From the NCBI RefSeq assembly GCF_013149785.1, contig NZ_JABEZU010000005.1, forward strand, positions 1 through 64,000: a stretch of 64,000 bases of DNA, written 5' to 3'. The stretch's first letter is position 1, and each line of letters starts with the position of its first letter. This DNA is from Isoptericola halotolerans. GTDB taxonomy: Bacteria > Actinomycetota > Actinomycetes > Actinomycetales > Cellulomonadaceae. Made by a program: the position numbers and the translations under genes. The notes below the pieces were generated by a model that ran no database searches, was not told where the DNA came from, and was given only the letters and a program-made list of their open reading frames with translations. This document shows, in pieces, positions 36,038 to 45,030 of this stretch.

Positions 36038-37581
36038 GCGCGGTGGAGGGACCGGACGCCGTGCGGCGGGCGGTGCACGGCGTGCTCCTGCCCGGCTTCA
36101 CGGGGACGACGCCGCCGCGCTGGCTGACGGCGGCGGCCCGGCAGGGCCTGGCCGGGGTCGTGCTGTTCGGGCACAACACGCCCGACGTCGAGACCACCGC
36201 GCAGCTGACCGAGACGTTGCGCGACAGCGCCCCGCACCTGCTCGTCGCCGTCGACGAGGAGGGCGGCGACGTCACCCGGCTGGAGGCCCGCACGGGATCG
36301 TCCGTGCCGGGGCCGGCGGCGCTGGGGGCCGTCGACGACGAGCTGCTCACCCAGGACGTCGGGGAGGCCCTCGGCCGGCTGCTGGCCGCCACGGGCATCG
36401 ACCTCGACCTCGCGCCCGTGCTGGACGTGGACGTGCCGGGCAACCCTGTGATCGGTACCCGCGCCTACGGCGACGACGTGGACCGGGTCGAGCGGCACGG
36501 CGGGGCGTTCGTGCGCGGGCTGCACCGCGGCGGTGCCGGCGCCTGCGCCAAGCACTTCCCGGGCCACGGGAGCACGACGGTCGACTCCCACCTCGGGCTC
36601 CCCGTCGTGACCGCGGGTCTGGCGGAGCTCCGGCGCCGGGACCTCGTGCCCTTCGCCCGGCTCGTCGGCCGGGGCGACGACGGCCCCGACGCCCTCATGA
36701 CGGCCCACGTGGTGGTGCCGGAGATCGGCCCCGGTCCGGCGTCGCTGGAGCCGGGCACCGTCGCCCTGGCACGAGGGCTCGGGTTCGACGGTCCCGTCGT
36801 CACCGACGCGCTCGACATGCGCGCCGTCTCCGACGGGACGCACGTCGGTGCGGCGGCGGTCCGTGCCGTGCAGGCCGGCGCCGACCTGCTGTGCCTCGGG
36901 ACGACGGCGGGGCGCGACGACGAGGCCCTCTTCGAGGAGGCCGTGGGCGCCCTCGTGGCGGCCGTCGGGGACGGTCGCGTCAGCGTCGCGGCGCTCGCGG
37001 CGTCGGCCGCGCGGACCCGCGCGACGGTGTCCGCCATCCACGCCAGGCGCCGCCGGACAGGGGCGTCCGTGGGACCGCAGGCCGCGCGCGAAGCGCTGAC
37101 CGCCCTGCAGGCGGTCGGGGCCCGGGCCGCACGGGCCGCGGTGCGGACGCTCGGACCGGCCGCGGCCGTCCGGACCGCGCCCGCCGTCGTCGACCTGCGC
37201 AGGCCGCCCCACCAGGCGGCGGGCGATCGTGGGCGGCACGTCCTCGAGGCGCTCGTGCGACGGTGGCCGGGGGCGCTCGTGCACGCCGTGGCCACCGACG
37301 ACGCGCTCACCAGGCTGCTCGGTGAGCTGGACGCGCACGCCCGACGCCCGGTCGTGGTGGTGACCAGGGAGCTCGCGGCGGCGTCCGTGGAGGAGGCCCG
37401 GCTGGTCGCGCTGCGCGACCGGCGTCCCGACCTGGTCGTCGTGCACACCGGGGTGGCGGTCGACGCCTCGCGCTGGCTCGCCGCGGACCCGGCGCGGACC
37501 ACCGTCGTCCTGACCCACGGCGCCGGCCGCGCGACCGCCGACGCCGCCGCCCAGATCGTCGCAGGAGGAACAGCATGCTGA
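36034..37581 (+). CDS. nagZ: Beta-N-acetylglucosaminidase, NagZ-type (GH3)
   Basis: 515-residue glycoside hydrolase family 3 enzyme that removes GlcNAc from GlcNAc-MurNAc or GlcNAc-anhydroMurNAc. The NagZ loop KHFPGHGSTTVDSHLGLP carries the Asp/His acid-base dyad, and Asp in PVVTDALDMRAV is the nucleophile. No signal peptide is present, so it acts in the cytosol on imported saccharides. A C-terminal extension of about 170 residues beyond the barrel is longer than in E. coli NagZ. It overlaps the permease and anmK genes. Confidence 0.9.
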   Translation: MSAVEGPDAVRRAVHGVLLPGFTGTTPPRWLTAAARQGLAGVVLFGHNTPDVETTAQLTETLRDSAPHLLVAVDEEGGDVTRLEARTGSSVPGPAALGAVDDELLTQDVGEALGRLLAATGIDLDLAPVLDVDVPGNPVIGTRAYGDDVDRVERHGGAFVRGLHRGGAGACAKHFPGHGSTTVDSHLGLPVVTAGLAELRRRDLVPFARLVGRGDDGPDALMTAHVVVPEIGPGPASLEPGTVALARGLGFDGPVVTDALDMRAVSDGTHVGAAAVRAVQAGADLLCLGTTAGRDDEALFEEAVGALVAAVGDGRVSVAALAASAARTRATVSAIHARRRRTGASVGPQAAREALTALQAVGARAARAAVRTLGPAAAVRTAPAVVDLRRPPHQAAGDRGRHVLEALVRRWPGALVHAVATDDALTRLLGELDAHARRPVVVVTRELAAASVEEARLVALRDRRPDLVVVHTGVAVDASRWLAADPARTTVVLTHGAGRATADAAAQIVAGGTAC

Positions 37582-38756
37582 TCGCCGGAGTCATGACGGG
37601 GACGTCCGTGGACGGTCTCGACGTCGCGCTCGTCGACCTCGACCAGAGTCTCGTGGAGGGTCGTCCCGAGCTGGCGATGCACGTGAGGGCACGGCGCGAG
37701 GTGCCGTTCCCCGACGATCTGGCGCTCGACATCCTGCGCCTCCTCGAACCTCGCGACGTGCCGATGTCCCTGGCCAGCAGCGTCGACGCGCGGCTCGGGC
37801 AGGCGTGCGCGGACGCGGTCGCAGCGCTCTGCGCCGACACCGGGGTCACGTGCGACCTCGTGGTGATGCACGGGCAGACCGTCCGGCACGACGTCGCGCA
37901 GGGAGTGGTGACGGCCACCTGGCAGCTCGGCCAGCCGGCGTGGGTCGCCGAACGCACCGGCTGCCCGGTGCTGTCCGACGTCCGGTCGCGGGACGTGGCC
38001 GCCGGCGGGCAGGGTGCCCCGCTCGCGGGGGTCCTGGACCACCTGCTGCTCGCCGACGTCGTGGAGCCGACGGCGATGCTGAACCTGGGCGGGATCGCCA
38101 ACCTCACGGTCGTCGCCCCCGGGCGGGAGACGATCGCCTTCGACTCCGGGCCGGCGAACGCGCTCGTGGACCTCATGGCCCGCCGGGTGACCGGCGACCC
38201 GCGGGGATTCGACCGTGACGGTCTGCTCGCCGCGCGCGGCGCGGTCGTCCCCGAGCTGCTCTTCGACCTGCTCCGCGAGCCCTACTACGCGCGGCCCGCA
38301 CCGAAGTCGACCGGCAAGGAGCTCTTCCACGCCGAGTATCTCGACCACTTCCTCGGCCACCACCCCGGGGCCGATCCCTACGACGTCGTCGCCACGCTCA
38401 CGCGGCTCACGGCGCGCACCGTCGCCGACGCCTGCCGGGCGCACGACGTCCGCGCCGTCGTCGCCTCGGGTGGCGGCACCCGCAACCCGGCGCTGACGGC
38501 CGCGCTGCGGGACGAGCTGGGCCCCGCGGTCCCGCTGCGGACCACCGACGAGGCCCTCGGGCTGCCCGAGGGCGCCAAGGAGGCGTGCCTCATGGCGCTC
38601 GTCGGCTGGCTGACGTGGCACGGGCTCCCGGCCACGTTGCCGAGCGTCACCGGAGCCTCCCACGCGACCGTCGCCGGTCGCCTCAGCCCCGGCGCAGCAC
38701 CGCTGCGCCTCCCCGAGCCGCTGGACGTCGCCCCGGCGGCCCTGCGCGTCCGGTGA
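37575..38756 (+). CDS. anmK: Anhydro-N-acetylmuramic acid kinase
   Basis: 393-residue kinase that opens the 1,6-anhydro ring and phosphorylates anhydroMurNAc to MurNAc-6-phosphate. ATP-binding motif VMTGTSVDGLDVALVDLD, the family block IAFDSGPANALVDLMA and KSTGKELFHAEYLDHFL are clear, as is the C-terminal ASGGGTRNPAL. Its start lies seven bases inside nagZ. It supplies the substrate of MurQ encoded two genes later. Confidence 0.95.
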   Translation: MLIAGVMTGTSVDGLDVALVDLDQSLVEGRPELAMHVRARREVPFPDDLALDILRLLEPRDVPMSLASSVDARLGQACADAVAALCADTGVTCDLVVMHGQTVRHDVAQGVVTATWQLGQPAWVAERTGCPVLSDVRSRDVAAGGQGAPLAGVLDHLLLADVVEPTAMLNLGGIANLTVVAPGRETIAFDSGPANALVDLMARRVTGDPRGFDRDGLLAARGAVVPELLFDLLREPYYARPAPKSTGKELFHAEYLDHFLGHHPGADPYDVVATLTRLTARTVADACRAHDVRAVVASGGGTRNPALTAALRDELGPAVPLRTTDEALGLPEGAKEACLMALVGWLTWHGLPATLPSVTGASHATVAGRLSPGAAPLRLPEPLDVAPAALRVR

Positions 38757-38790
38757 CCTCGCGAACCACCACCCGTGAAGGAGAGATGAC

Positions 38791-40290
38791 ATGCTGCACA
38801 CCGTCGACCTGGTGGTCATCGTGGCCTACCTGGCCGCCACCGCCTGGCTCGGGCTGAAGCTCAGCGGCAAGCAGAAGGGCCTGCGCGACTACTTCCTGGG
38901 CAGTCGCAAGCTGCCGTGGTGGGCCGTGTGCCTGTCGGTGGTGGCCACCGAGACCAGCGCGCTGACCGTCGTCGGCACACCGGTCATGAGCTTCCTCGGC
39001 AACATCTCGTTCCTGCAGATGGCCATCGGTTACCTGCTGGGCCGGATCGTCGTGGCGTTCCTCATGCTGCCCCGCTACTACGACGGCGAGATGGTCACGG
39101 CCTACGCCTACCTCGGCAAGAGGTTCGGGCAGAGCACCCAGACCACGGCCGGCGTGACGTTCCTGTTCACGCGACTGCTCGCGGACGGTGTGCGGGTGCT
39201 GGCCGCGGCGATCCCGCTCAAGCTGATCCTCGACGGGATGGGCATCCCGACGAACTACTTCACCATCATCGTCGTGCTGGCCGTGGTCACGATCGCCTAC
39301 ACGTTCATCGGGGGCATCAAGGCCGTCGTCTGGGTCGACGTCGCCCAGATGCTGCTGTACGTGCTCGGCGGGATCCTCGCGATCGTCGTCATCTCGGTGC
39401 AGACCGGCGGTGGCTGGCTCACCGACGCGGCCGAGGCGGGCAAGCTGCAGATGTTCGTCTTCTCCGGCAACCCGATCTCCGACCCGTCGTCGTTCATCCC
39501 GTCCGTGCTCGGTGGCGCCGTCTTCGCGATGGCCTCGCACGGTGCCGACCAGCTCGTGGTCCAGCGGCTGCTCGCCTGCCGCAGCAAGGTCGAGGCGCAG
39601 AAGGCGATCATCTGGTCCGGCGTCGTGGTGTTCTTCCAGTTCGCCGTGTTCCTGCTCGTGGGCCTGGCGCTGTGGGGCTACTACGACCAGCGGACCCCGG
39701 CCGACCTCGGGCTCGTCCGTGACGACGAGATCTTCCCGCTGTTCATCATCGAGGGGCTGCCCCAGGGGCTGTCCGGCCTGCTGCTCGCGGCGATCCTCGC
39801 CGCCGCGATGAGCACGCTGTCGTCCTCCCTGAGCGCGCTGTCCTCCTCCACCGTGACCGACGTGTACGCCAAGCTCAGACGGTCTCCCGTGACGGACGAG
39901 CAGGGACTGCGCGTCGGACGCTGGGCGACCATCGGCTGGGGGCTCGCGTTCATCGCCCCCGCGGTGTTCTTCCAGTCCGACGAGGGCAACATCGTGGTGC
40001 TGGCCCTCGGCATCGCCGGCATCACCTACGGCGGGCTCCTCGGCGCCTTCGTGTTCGGCATCTTCAACAAGCGGGCCCGGGCCAAGGACGCCAACATCGC
40101 GTTCGTCGCGGCGATCGGCGTCAACCTCTACTTCTTCGTCATGGAGAAGTACGTCACCGGCGAGATCTGGCTCGCCTGGCAGTGGTACCCGCTGCTGGGT
40201 GTCATCGTCACCTTCGCCGTCGGGGGCCTGCTCTCGCTGCGCCACCCGGCCGTCCCGGCGGACGAGCGTGCGACGGAGCGGGTCGGATGA
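38791..40290 (+). CDS. Sodium/solute symporter (SSS family)
   Basis: 499-residue membrane protein with about 13 hydrophobic segments. DYFLGSRKLPWWAVCLSVVATETSALTVVG is the SSS N-terminal signature (first Na+ site), and AAAMSTLSSSLSALSSSTVTDVY the conserved mid-region. Relatives take up sialic acid, sugars or organic acids. Placed between anmK and murQ, it is most likely a second uptake route for MurNAc, anhydroMurNAc or GlcNAc. AAGGAG sits ten bases before the ATG, and its stop overlaps murQ. Confidence 0.9.
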   Translation: MLHTVDLVVIVAYLAATAWLGLKLSGKQKGLRDYFLGSRKLPWWAVCLSVVATETSALTVVGTPVMSFLGNISFLQMAIGYLLGRIVVAFLMLPRYYDGEMVTAYAYLGKRFGQSTQTTAGVTFLFTRLLADGVRVLAAAIPLKLILDGMGIPTNYFTIIVVLAVVTIAYTFIGGIKAVVWVDVAQMLLYVLGGILAIVVISVQTGGGWLTDAAEAGKLQMFVFSGNPISDPSSFIPSVLGGAVFAMASHGADQLVVQRLLACRSKVEAQKAIIWSGVVVFFQFAVFLLVGLALWGYYDQRTPADLGLVRDDEIFPLFIIEGLPQGLSGLLLAAILAAAMSTLSSSLSALSSSTVTDVYAKLRRSPVTDEQGLRVGRWATIGWGLAFIAPAVFFQSDEGNIVVLALGIAGITYGGLLGAFVFGIFNKRARAKDANIAFVAAIGVNLYFFVMEKYVTGEIWLAWQWYPLLGVIVTFAVGGLLSLRHPAVPADERATERVG

Positions 40291-41216
40291 GCGAGCGCAC
40301 CGGCGACGTCCTGTCACCCACCGAGCAGAGCAACCCGCGCACCGAGAGCATCGACGCCGTCCCGACGGCCGAGGTGCTGCGGATGATCAACACCGAGGAC
40401 CGGCGCGCCGTGGAGGCCGTCGCGGAGGTCCTGCCCGAGCTGGCGGCCGTCGTCGACCTCGCGGCCGAGCGCTTCCGGCGCGGGGGGACGGTGCACTACT
40501 TCGGCGCGGGGACGTCCGGCCGGCTCGGCGTCCTCGACGCGAGCGAGCTCCTGCCCACCTACAACCTCGAGCCCGGCCGCGTCGTCGGGCACATCGCGGG
40601 TGGTGCCGAGGCGCTCGTCAACGCGGTCGAGGACGCCGAGGACTCGGTCGTCGAGGGCCGCCGTGCCGCCGCAGGGCTGGGGCCCGACGACGTGGCGATC
40701 GGGCTCGCCGCCAGCGGTGGTACCCCGTACGTGGGGGGTGCGCTCCAGGCGGCGCGCGAGAACGGCGCGCACACCGTGCTCGTGTCCAGCAACCCGCACG
40801 CGCCGCTGGCCCGGCACGCCGACACGGACATCGTGCTGCGTACCGGCCCGGAGGCCGTCACGGGCTCCACCCGGCTCAAGGCCGGTACCGCCCAGAAGCT
40901 CGTCCTCAACAGCTTCTCGACGGCACTGATGATCGCCGTCGGGCGGACCTGGAAGAACCTCATGGTCTCCGTGGTGGCGACGAACGCCAAGCTGCGCGAG
41001 CGCACCGTGCGGATCCTGCAGGAGGCCACCGACCTCGAGGAGGACGCCGCGCGCGACCTGCTGGATCGCACCGGCGGTGAGCTCAAGCCGGCGATCGTCG
41101 TCGCGCTCGGTGGCGTCGGGGTCGACCGGGCGGTCGCGGCGCTCGCCGAGGGGTCGGGCTCCGTCCGCGCCGCGCTCGCCGCGCTGGGCGCCCCGGCGGG
41201 GGGTGCGGCCTCGTGA
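40287..41216 (+). CDS. murQ: N-acetylmuramic acid 6-phosphate etherase
   Basis: 309-residue SIS-domain enzyme that cleaves the lactyl ether of MurNAc-6-phosphate to GlcNAc-6-phosphate and D-lactate. Signature parts are LSPTEQSNPRTESID, HYFGAGTSGRLGVLDASELLPTY (catalytic Glu) and TGSTRLKAGTAQKLVLN. The start overlaps the symporter (ATGA) and the stop overlaps the kinase gene (GTGA). The D-lactate it makes can be consumed by the dehydrogenase encoded two genes downstream. Confidence 0.96.
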   Translation: MSERTGDVLSPTEQSNPRTESIDAVPTAEVLRMINTEDRRAVEAVAEVLPELAAVVDLAAERFRRGGTVHYFGAGTSGRLGVLDASELLPTYNLEPGRVVGHIAGGAEALVNAVEDAEDSVVEGRRAAAGLGPDDVAIGLAASGGTPYVGGALQAARENGAHTVLVSSNPHAPLARHADTDIVLRTGPEAVTGSTRLKAGTAQKLVLNSFSTALMIAVGRTWKNLMVSVVATNAKLRERTVRILQEATDLEEDAARDLLDRTGGELKPAIVVALGGVGVDRAVAALAEGSGSVRAALAALGAPAGGAAS

Positions 41217-42154
41217 CCGTGCTGGCTTTCGACGTCGGCGGCAGCGGTAGCCGGGTCGCGCTGGCGCGTCCCGGCGCCGTCCGTCTCGAGCTGTCCGGCG
41301 AGCGTGCCGCGGTCGGTGCCGACGGCAGCACCGTGCCCGCCGTCGTGCGTTCGCTGCTCGCCGCGGCCACCGCGGCGTGGCCCGACGAGATGCGCGCCGT
41401 GCGCGGGGTGGGGATCGGCGCGACCGGGCTGGGCAGCCTGGTGCGTTCCCCGGCAGACCTGGCCCGGGAGGTCGCGGGCGCCGTCGGTGCTCCGGCCGCC
41501 GCCGCCATCGACGCGGTGACCGCTCATCTCGGAGCGCTCGACGGCGCCGGGGGCGCCGTCGTCGTGCTGGGCACCGGGGCGATCGCGGTCGGGCACGGCG
41601 GGCCCGGCAGCGGTACCGGCTGGCGGCGCGTGGACGGATGGGGCCACCTGCTCGGCGACCGTGGCGGCGGTGCGTCCGTGGGCCTGGACGGGTTGCGGGT
41701 CGCGCTGGTCCACCACGACGGCGTCGACCCGCGCGGTGCGGCCCTCCTGGCCGCCGCCCGTCTCCGCTTCGGGGACCCGACGACCTGGCCGGGTCAGCTC
41801 TACACCCGGCCCGACCGAGCCGGCGTCCTGGCGCAGTTCGCCTCCGACGTCGTCGAGCTCGCCGCCCAGGGCGACCCGGCGGCGCACGGCATCGTCCACG
41901 AGGCGGGGGCCGACGCGGCGCGCAGCGTGGTGGCCGCGCTGGGGGACGACGTGCCCGCGCGTGTCGCGCTGAGCGGCGGCCTCGCCCGGGCGGGCGGGGC
42001 CCTGAGCAGCGGCTTCTCGACGACCGTGGCCGCGCTGCGCCCCGACGCCGAGGTGCGCCGGCCCTTGGGCGACCCGCTCGACGGCGCGCTGCTCCTGGCC
42101 CGGACGGTGGCCGAACACCGCGTCGTGCCCCAGGAAGGATGCTTGTGGACCTGA
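41213..42154 (+). CDS. BadF/BadG-type kinase, probable N-acetylglucosamine kinase
   Basis: 313-residue ASKHA-fold kinase. The phosphate-1 loop is FDVGGSGSRVALARP, with VVVLGTGAIAVG and GWGHLLGDRGGGASVGLDGLR and a C-terminal adenosine motif ALSGGLARAG. These match human NAGK/MurK-like kinases, which phosphorylate GlcNAc and sometimes MurNAc. Here it would phosphorylate the GlcNAc that NagZ releases. The GTG start overlaps murQ. Confidence 0.85.
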   Translation: MTVLAFDVGGSGSRVALARPGAVRLELSGERAAVGADGSTVPAVVRSLLAAATAAWPDEMRAVRGVGIGATGLGSLVRSPADLAREVAGAVGAPAAAAIDAVTAHLGALDGAGGAVVVLGTGAIAVGHGGPGSGTGWRRVDGWGHLLGDRGGGASVGLDGLRVALVHHDGVDPRGAALLAAARLRFGDPTTWPGQLYTRPDRAGVLAQFASDVVELAAQGDPAAHGIVHEAGADAARSVVAALGDDVPARVALSGGLARAGGALSSGFSTTVAALRPDAEVRRPLGDPLDGALLLARTVAEHRVVPQEGCLWT

Positions 42155-45021
42155 TCGCCGACCTCGAACGTGCCCTCGGGCCGGATCAGGTGCTGCACCG
42201 TGCCCTCGACCGGCACGCGCGCGCCCACGACGCGTCGCACTACCTTCTCGTCCCGCAGGTGGTGGCGGTGGCGCGTGACGTCCACGCCGTGGCGGACACG
42301 TTCGCCGTGGCCGCTCGACACCACGTCCCCGTCACGCTGCGGTCGGGCGGTACGAGCCTCTCCGGCCAGTCGTCCGGTGCAGGGATCTTGCTGGACACCC
42401 GCCAGGGGTTTCGGCGTGTCGAGGTGCTCGACGACGGCGTCCGGGTCCGGGTGCAGCCCGGTGCCACCCTCCGGTCGGTGAACGCTCGGCTGGCTCGTCA
42501 CGGTCGCGCCCTCGGACCCGATCCCGCGAGCGAGGTGGCCTGCACCGTCGGGGGCATCATCGCGAACAACTCCTCGGGGATGGCCGCGGGGACAGAGCAC
42601 AACAGCTACCGGACCCTGGAGTCGATGACCGTCGTCCTCGCCTCCGGGACGGTCGTCGACACGGGCGCGGCCGACGCCTCCGAGCGGTTGCGTGCCGCCG
42701 AGCCCGCGCTGGTCGCCACGCTCGAGAGGTTGCGCGACGAGATCCGGGCCGACCCGGCGGCGGTGGCCGAGATCCGCGAGCGCTTCTCGCTGAAGAACAC
42801 CATGGGCTACTCGGTCCAGGCCTTCTGCGACGCCACCGACCCGGCGGCCCTGCTCCAGCGCCTGCTCGTGGGCTCGGAGGGCACGCTCGGGTTCGTCGCC
42901 GAGGCCGTGTACTGCACGGTTCCGGTCCAGCCCAGCGTGGCGACAGGTCTGCTCGTGCTCGACTCGGTCGACCGTGCCGCCGAGGCGCTCCCGCACCTGG
43001 TCGCCACGGGGGCCGCCGCGCTCGAGCTGATGGACGCCACCTCCCTGCGCGTCGCGCAGCGCGCGGCGACCGTCCCCGCTGTGATCCGTGACCTCGACGT
43101 GGACCAGCACGCCGCGATCCTGGTCGAGTACCGCGGCCAGGACGACGACCAGCTGGCCGGGAGAGTTGCCGGCGCACGGGACGTCCTCGACCGGCTGCCC
43201 GCCGTCGTCCCCGTCGATCTCACCACCGAGCCGGCCGACCGGGCCGCGCTCTGGTCGGTCCGCAAGGGGCTCTACGCCGCGGTGGCGGGAGCCCGGCCGC
43301 CGGGGACCACCGCGCTGCTCGAGGACGTGGTGGTGCCCGTGGACCGACTGGCCCGGACGTGCCGGGAGCTCGCTGCCCAGCTGGCTGCGCACGGCTACCC
43401 GGACCCTGTGATCTTCGGGCACGCCAAGGACGGCAACCTGCACTTCATGCTGACTGACGACATGGAGGACGCGTCGTCGTCGGACCGGCTCGCCGCGTTC
43501 ACCGAGGACCTGGTCGACCTCGTGCTGCGGCACGGCGGCAACCTCAAGGCCGAGCACGGCACAGGGCGCGCGATGGCACCGTTCGTCGGTCGGCAGTACT
43601 CACCGGCCCTCGTCACGGTCATGCGCGAGGTCAAGCGCGCGTTCGACCCGGCCGGAGTCCTGAACCCCGGTGTCGTGCTCACGGACGACCCGCGCGCTCA
43701 CCTGAGGGACCTCAAGCCGGTGGACCGCGTCGACGCCGAGGTCGACCGGTGCGTGGAGTGCGGGTACTGCGAACCGGTGTGCCCGAGCCGTGACCTCACC
43801 CTGACCCCGCGGCAACGTATCGTCGCGCGCCGGGCGCGCGCTCGGGCGGAGGGCGTCGGGGACACCGCCCTCGTCGCGGAGATCGACGCCGAATACGGGT
43901 ACGAGGGCGTCGACACCTGTGCGGCGGACGGCATGTGCGCGACGGCGTGCCCCGTCGGGATCGACACCGGCGCCCTCGTGAAGCGGCTGCGTTCCGAGGG
44001 GCGCGGCCGGGTGGAGCAGCGGGCGTGGCGGACCGCGGCCGCGCACTGGGGCGCGACGACGACGGCGGCCGGTGTCGCGCTGGACGTGGCGTCGCGGCTG
44101 CCGGCCCCCTGGGTGGAGACAGCCAACCGCGCGGCTCGGACGGTGCTCGACGCCGACGACGTGCCGCGCTGGAGCCCTGACCTGCCGGCCGGCGGCCGCC
44201 GTCGCAGCAGGACGGCAGGGGGCCGGGGCGTGCCGGGGCCGGTCGCCGCCGTGTTCCTGCCGAGCTGCCAGGGGGCGATGTTCGCCCCGGCCGGCCCGGC
44301 GTCGGGAGAGGCGCCAGGGCGACCGGGGGAGGGTGTCCAGGCCGCGGTCGCGCGGCTGTGCGCGGCGGCGGGCGTCGGGCTGGTCGTGCCCGACGACCTC
44401 GACGACCTCTGCTGTGGCACCCCGTGGTCCTCGAAGGGCTACACGGAGGGCCATGCCGCGATGGCGGAACGCGTGCTGACGGCGGTCGGAGCGGCGCGCG
44501 AGACGGTGCGCGAGCGGACCGGGCAGGACGTCCCCGTCGTCGTCGACGCCACCTCCTGCACCGAGGGCGTCGCCGGGATCATGGCGACCGCGCGGGAGGC
44601 GGGGGACCCGCGGGCGGTCGACGTGGTCGACGCCGTGACGTTCGTCGCGGAGACGGTGCTGCCCCGGCTGCCCGTCGATCCGGACCGCAGGCTGTCCTCG
44701 CTCGTGCTCCACCCGACGTGCGCGTCCGCGCGCAGCGGGGTGGACGCGGACCTGCGTGCGGTGGCCGCTGCCGTGGCCCGCTCGGTGGAGGTCCCGGACG
44801 ACTGGGGCTGCTGCGGCTTCGCGGGGGACCGGGGGATGCTGCACCCGGAGCTCACCGCCGCGGCGACGGCGGCCGAGGCCGCGGACGTCGAGCGGCTGGA
44901 CGGCGACACGCACGCCTCGTGCAACCGCGCCTGCGAGCTGGCGATGACCCGGGCCACGGGCCGCTCGTACCGTCACCTGCTGGAGCTCGTCGCGGACGTG
45001 GTGCTGGACGCGCCACCCTGA
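42145..45021 (+). CDS. D-lactate dehydrogenase, FAD- and Fe-S-dependent
   Basis: 958-residue membrane-associated flavoprotein with three parts: an FAD-binding PCMH domain (VTLRSGGTSLSGQSSG; TVGGIIANNSSG) and FAD-oxidase C domain to about residue 500, two [4Fe-4S] motifs (CVECGYCEPVC near 535, CAADGMCATAC near 591), and a CCG domain pair (CCGTPWSSKGY; WGCCGFAGDRGM). This is the Dld-II/GlpC-fused layout of quinone-linked D-lactate or glycolate dehydrogenases. As the last gene of the murQ operon it most likely oxidises MurQ's D-lactate to pyruvate. AGGAAGG six bases before GTG 42145 sets the start; ATG 42139 touches it. Confidence 0.88.
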   Translation: MDLIADLERALGPDQVLHRALDRHARAHDASHYLLVPQVVAVARDVHAVADTFAVAARHHVPVTLRSGGTSLSGQSSGAGILLDTRQGFRRVEVLDDGVRVRVQPGATLRSVNARLARHGRALGPDPASEVACTVGGIIANNSSGMAAGTEHNSYRTLESMTVVLASGTVVDTGAADASERLRAAEPALVATLERLRDEIRADPAAVAEIRERFSLKNTMGYSVQAFCDATDPAALLQRLLVGSEGTLGFVAEAVYCTVPVQPSVATGLLVLDSVDRAAEALPHLVATGAAALELMDATSLRVAQRAATVPAVIRDLDVDQHAAILVEYRGQDDDQLAGRVAGARDVLDRLPAVVPVDLTTEPADRAALWSVRKGLYAAVAGARPPGTTALLEDVVVPVDRLARTCRELAAQLAAHGYPDPVIFGHAKDGNLHFMLTDDMEDASSSDRLAAFTEDLVDLVLRHGGNLKAEHGTGRAMAPFVGRQYSPALVTVMREVKRAFDPAGVLNPGVVLTDDPRAHLRDLKPVDRVDAEVDRCVECGYCEPVCPSRDLTLTPRQRIVARRARARAEGVGDTALVAEIDAEYGYEGVDTCAADGMCATACPVGIDTGALVKRLRSEGRGRVEQRAWRTAAAHWGATTTAAGVALDVASRLPAPWVETANRAARTVLDADDVPRWSPDLPAGGRRRSRTAGGRGVPGPVAAVFLPSCQGAMFAPAGPASGEAPGRPGEGVQAAVARLCAAAGVGLVVPDDLDDLCCGTPWSSKGYTEGHAAMAERVLTAVGAARETVRERTGQDVPVVVDATSCTEGVAGIMATAREAGDPRAVDVVDAVTFVAETVLPRLPVDPDRRLSSLVLHPTCASARSGVDADLRAVAAAVARSVEVPDDWGCCGFAGDRGMLHPELTAAATAAEAADVERLDGDTHASCNRACELAMTRATGRSYRHLLELVADVVLDAPP

Positions 45022-45030
45022 GGCGGCGGC

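Noticed and set aside
41377-42144. Upstream extension of the D-lactate dehydrogenase frame across the kinase gene
   Set aside because: The extension is out of frame with the kinase and has no domain. The protein's conserved part begins at VDLIADLERAL.
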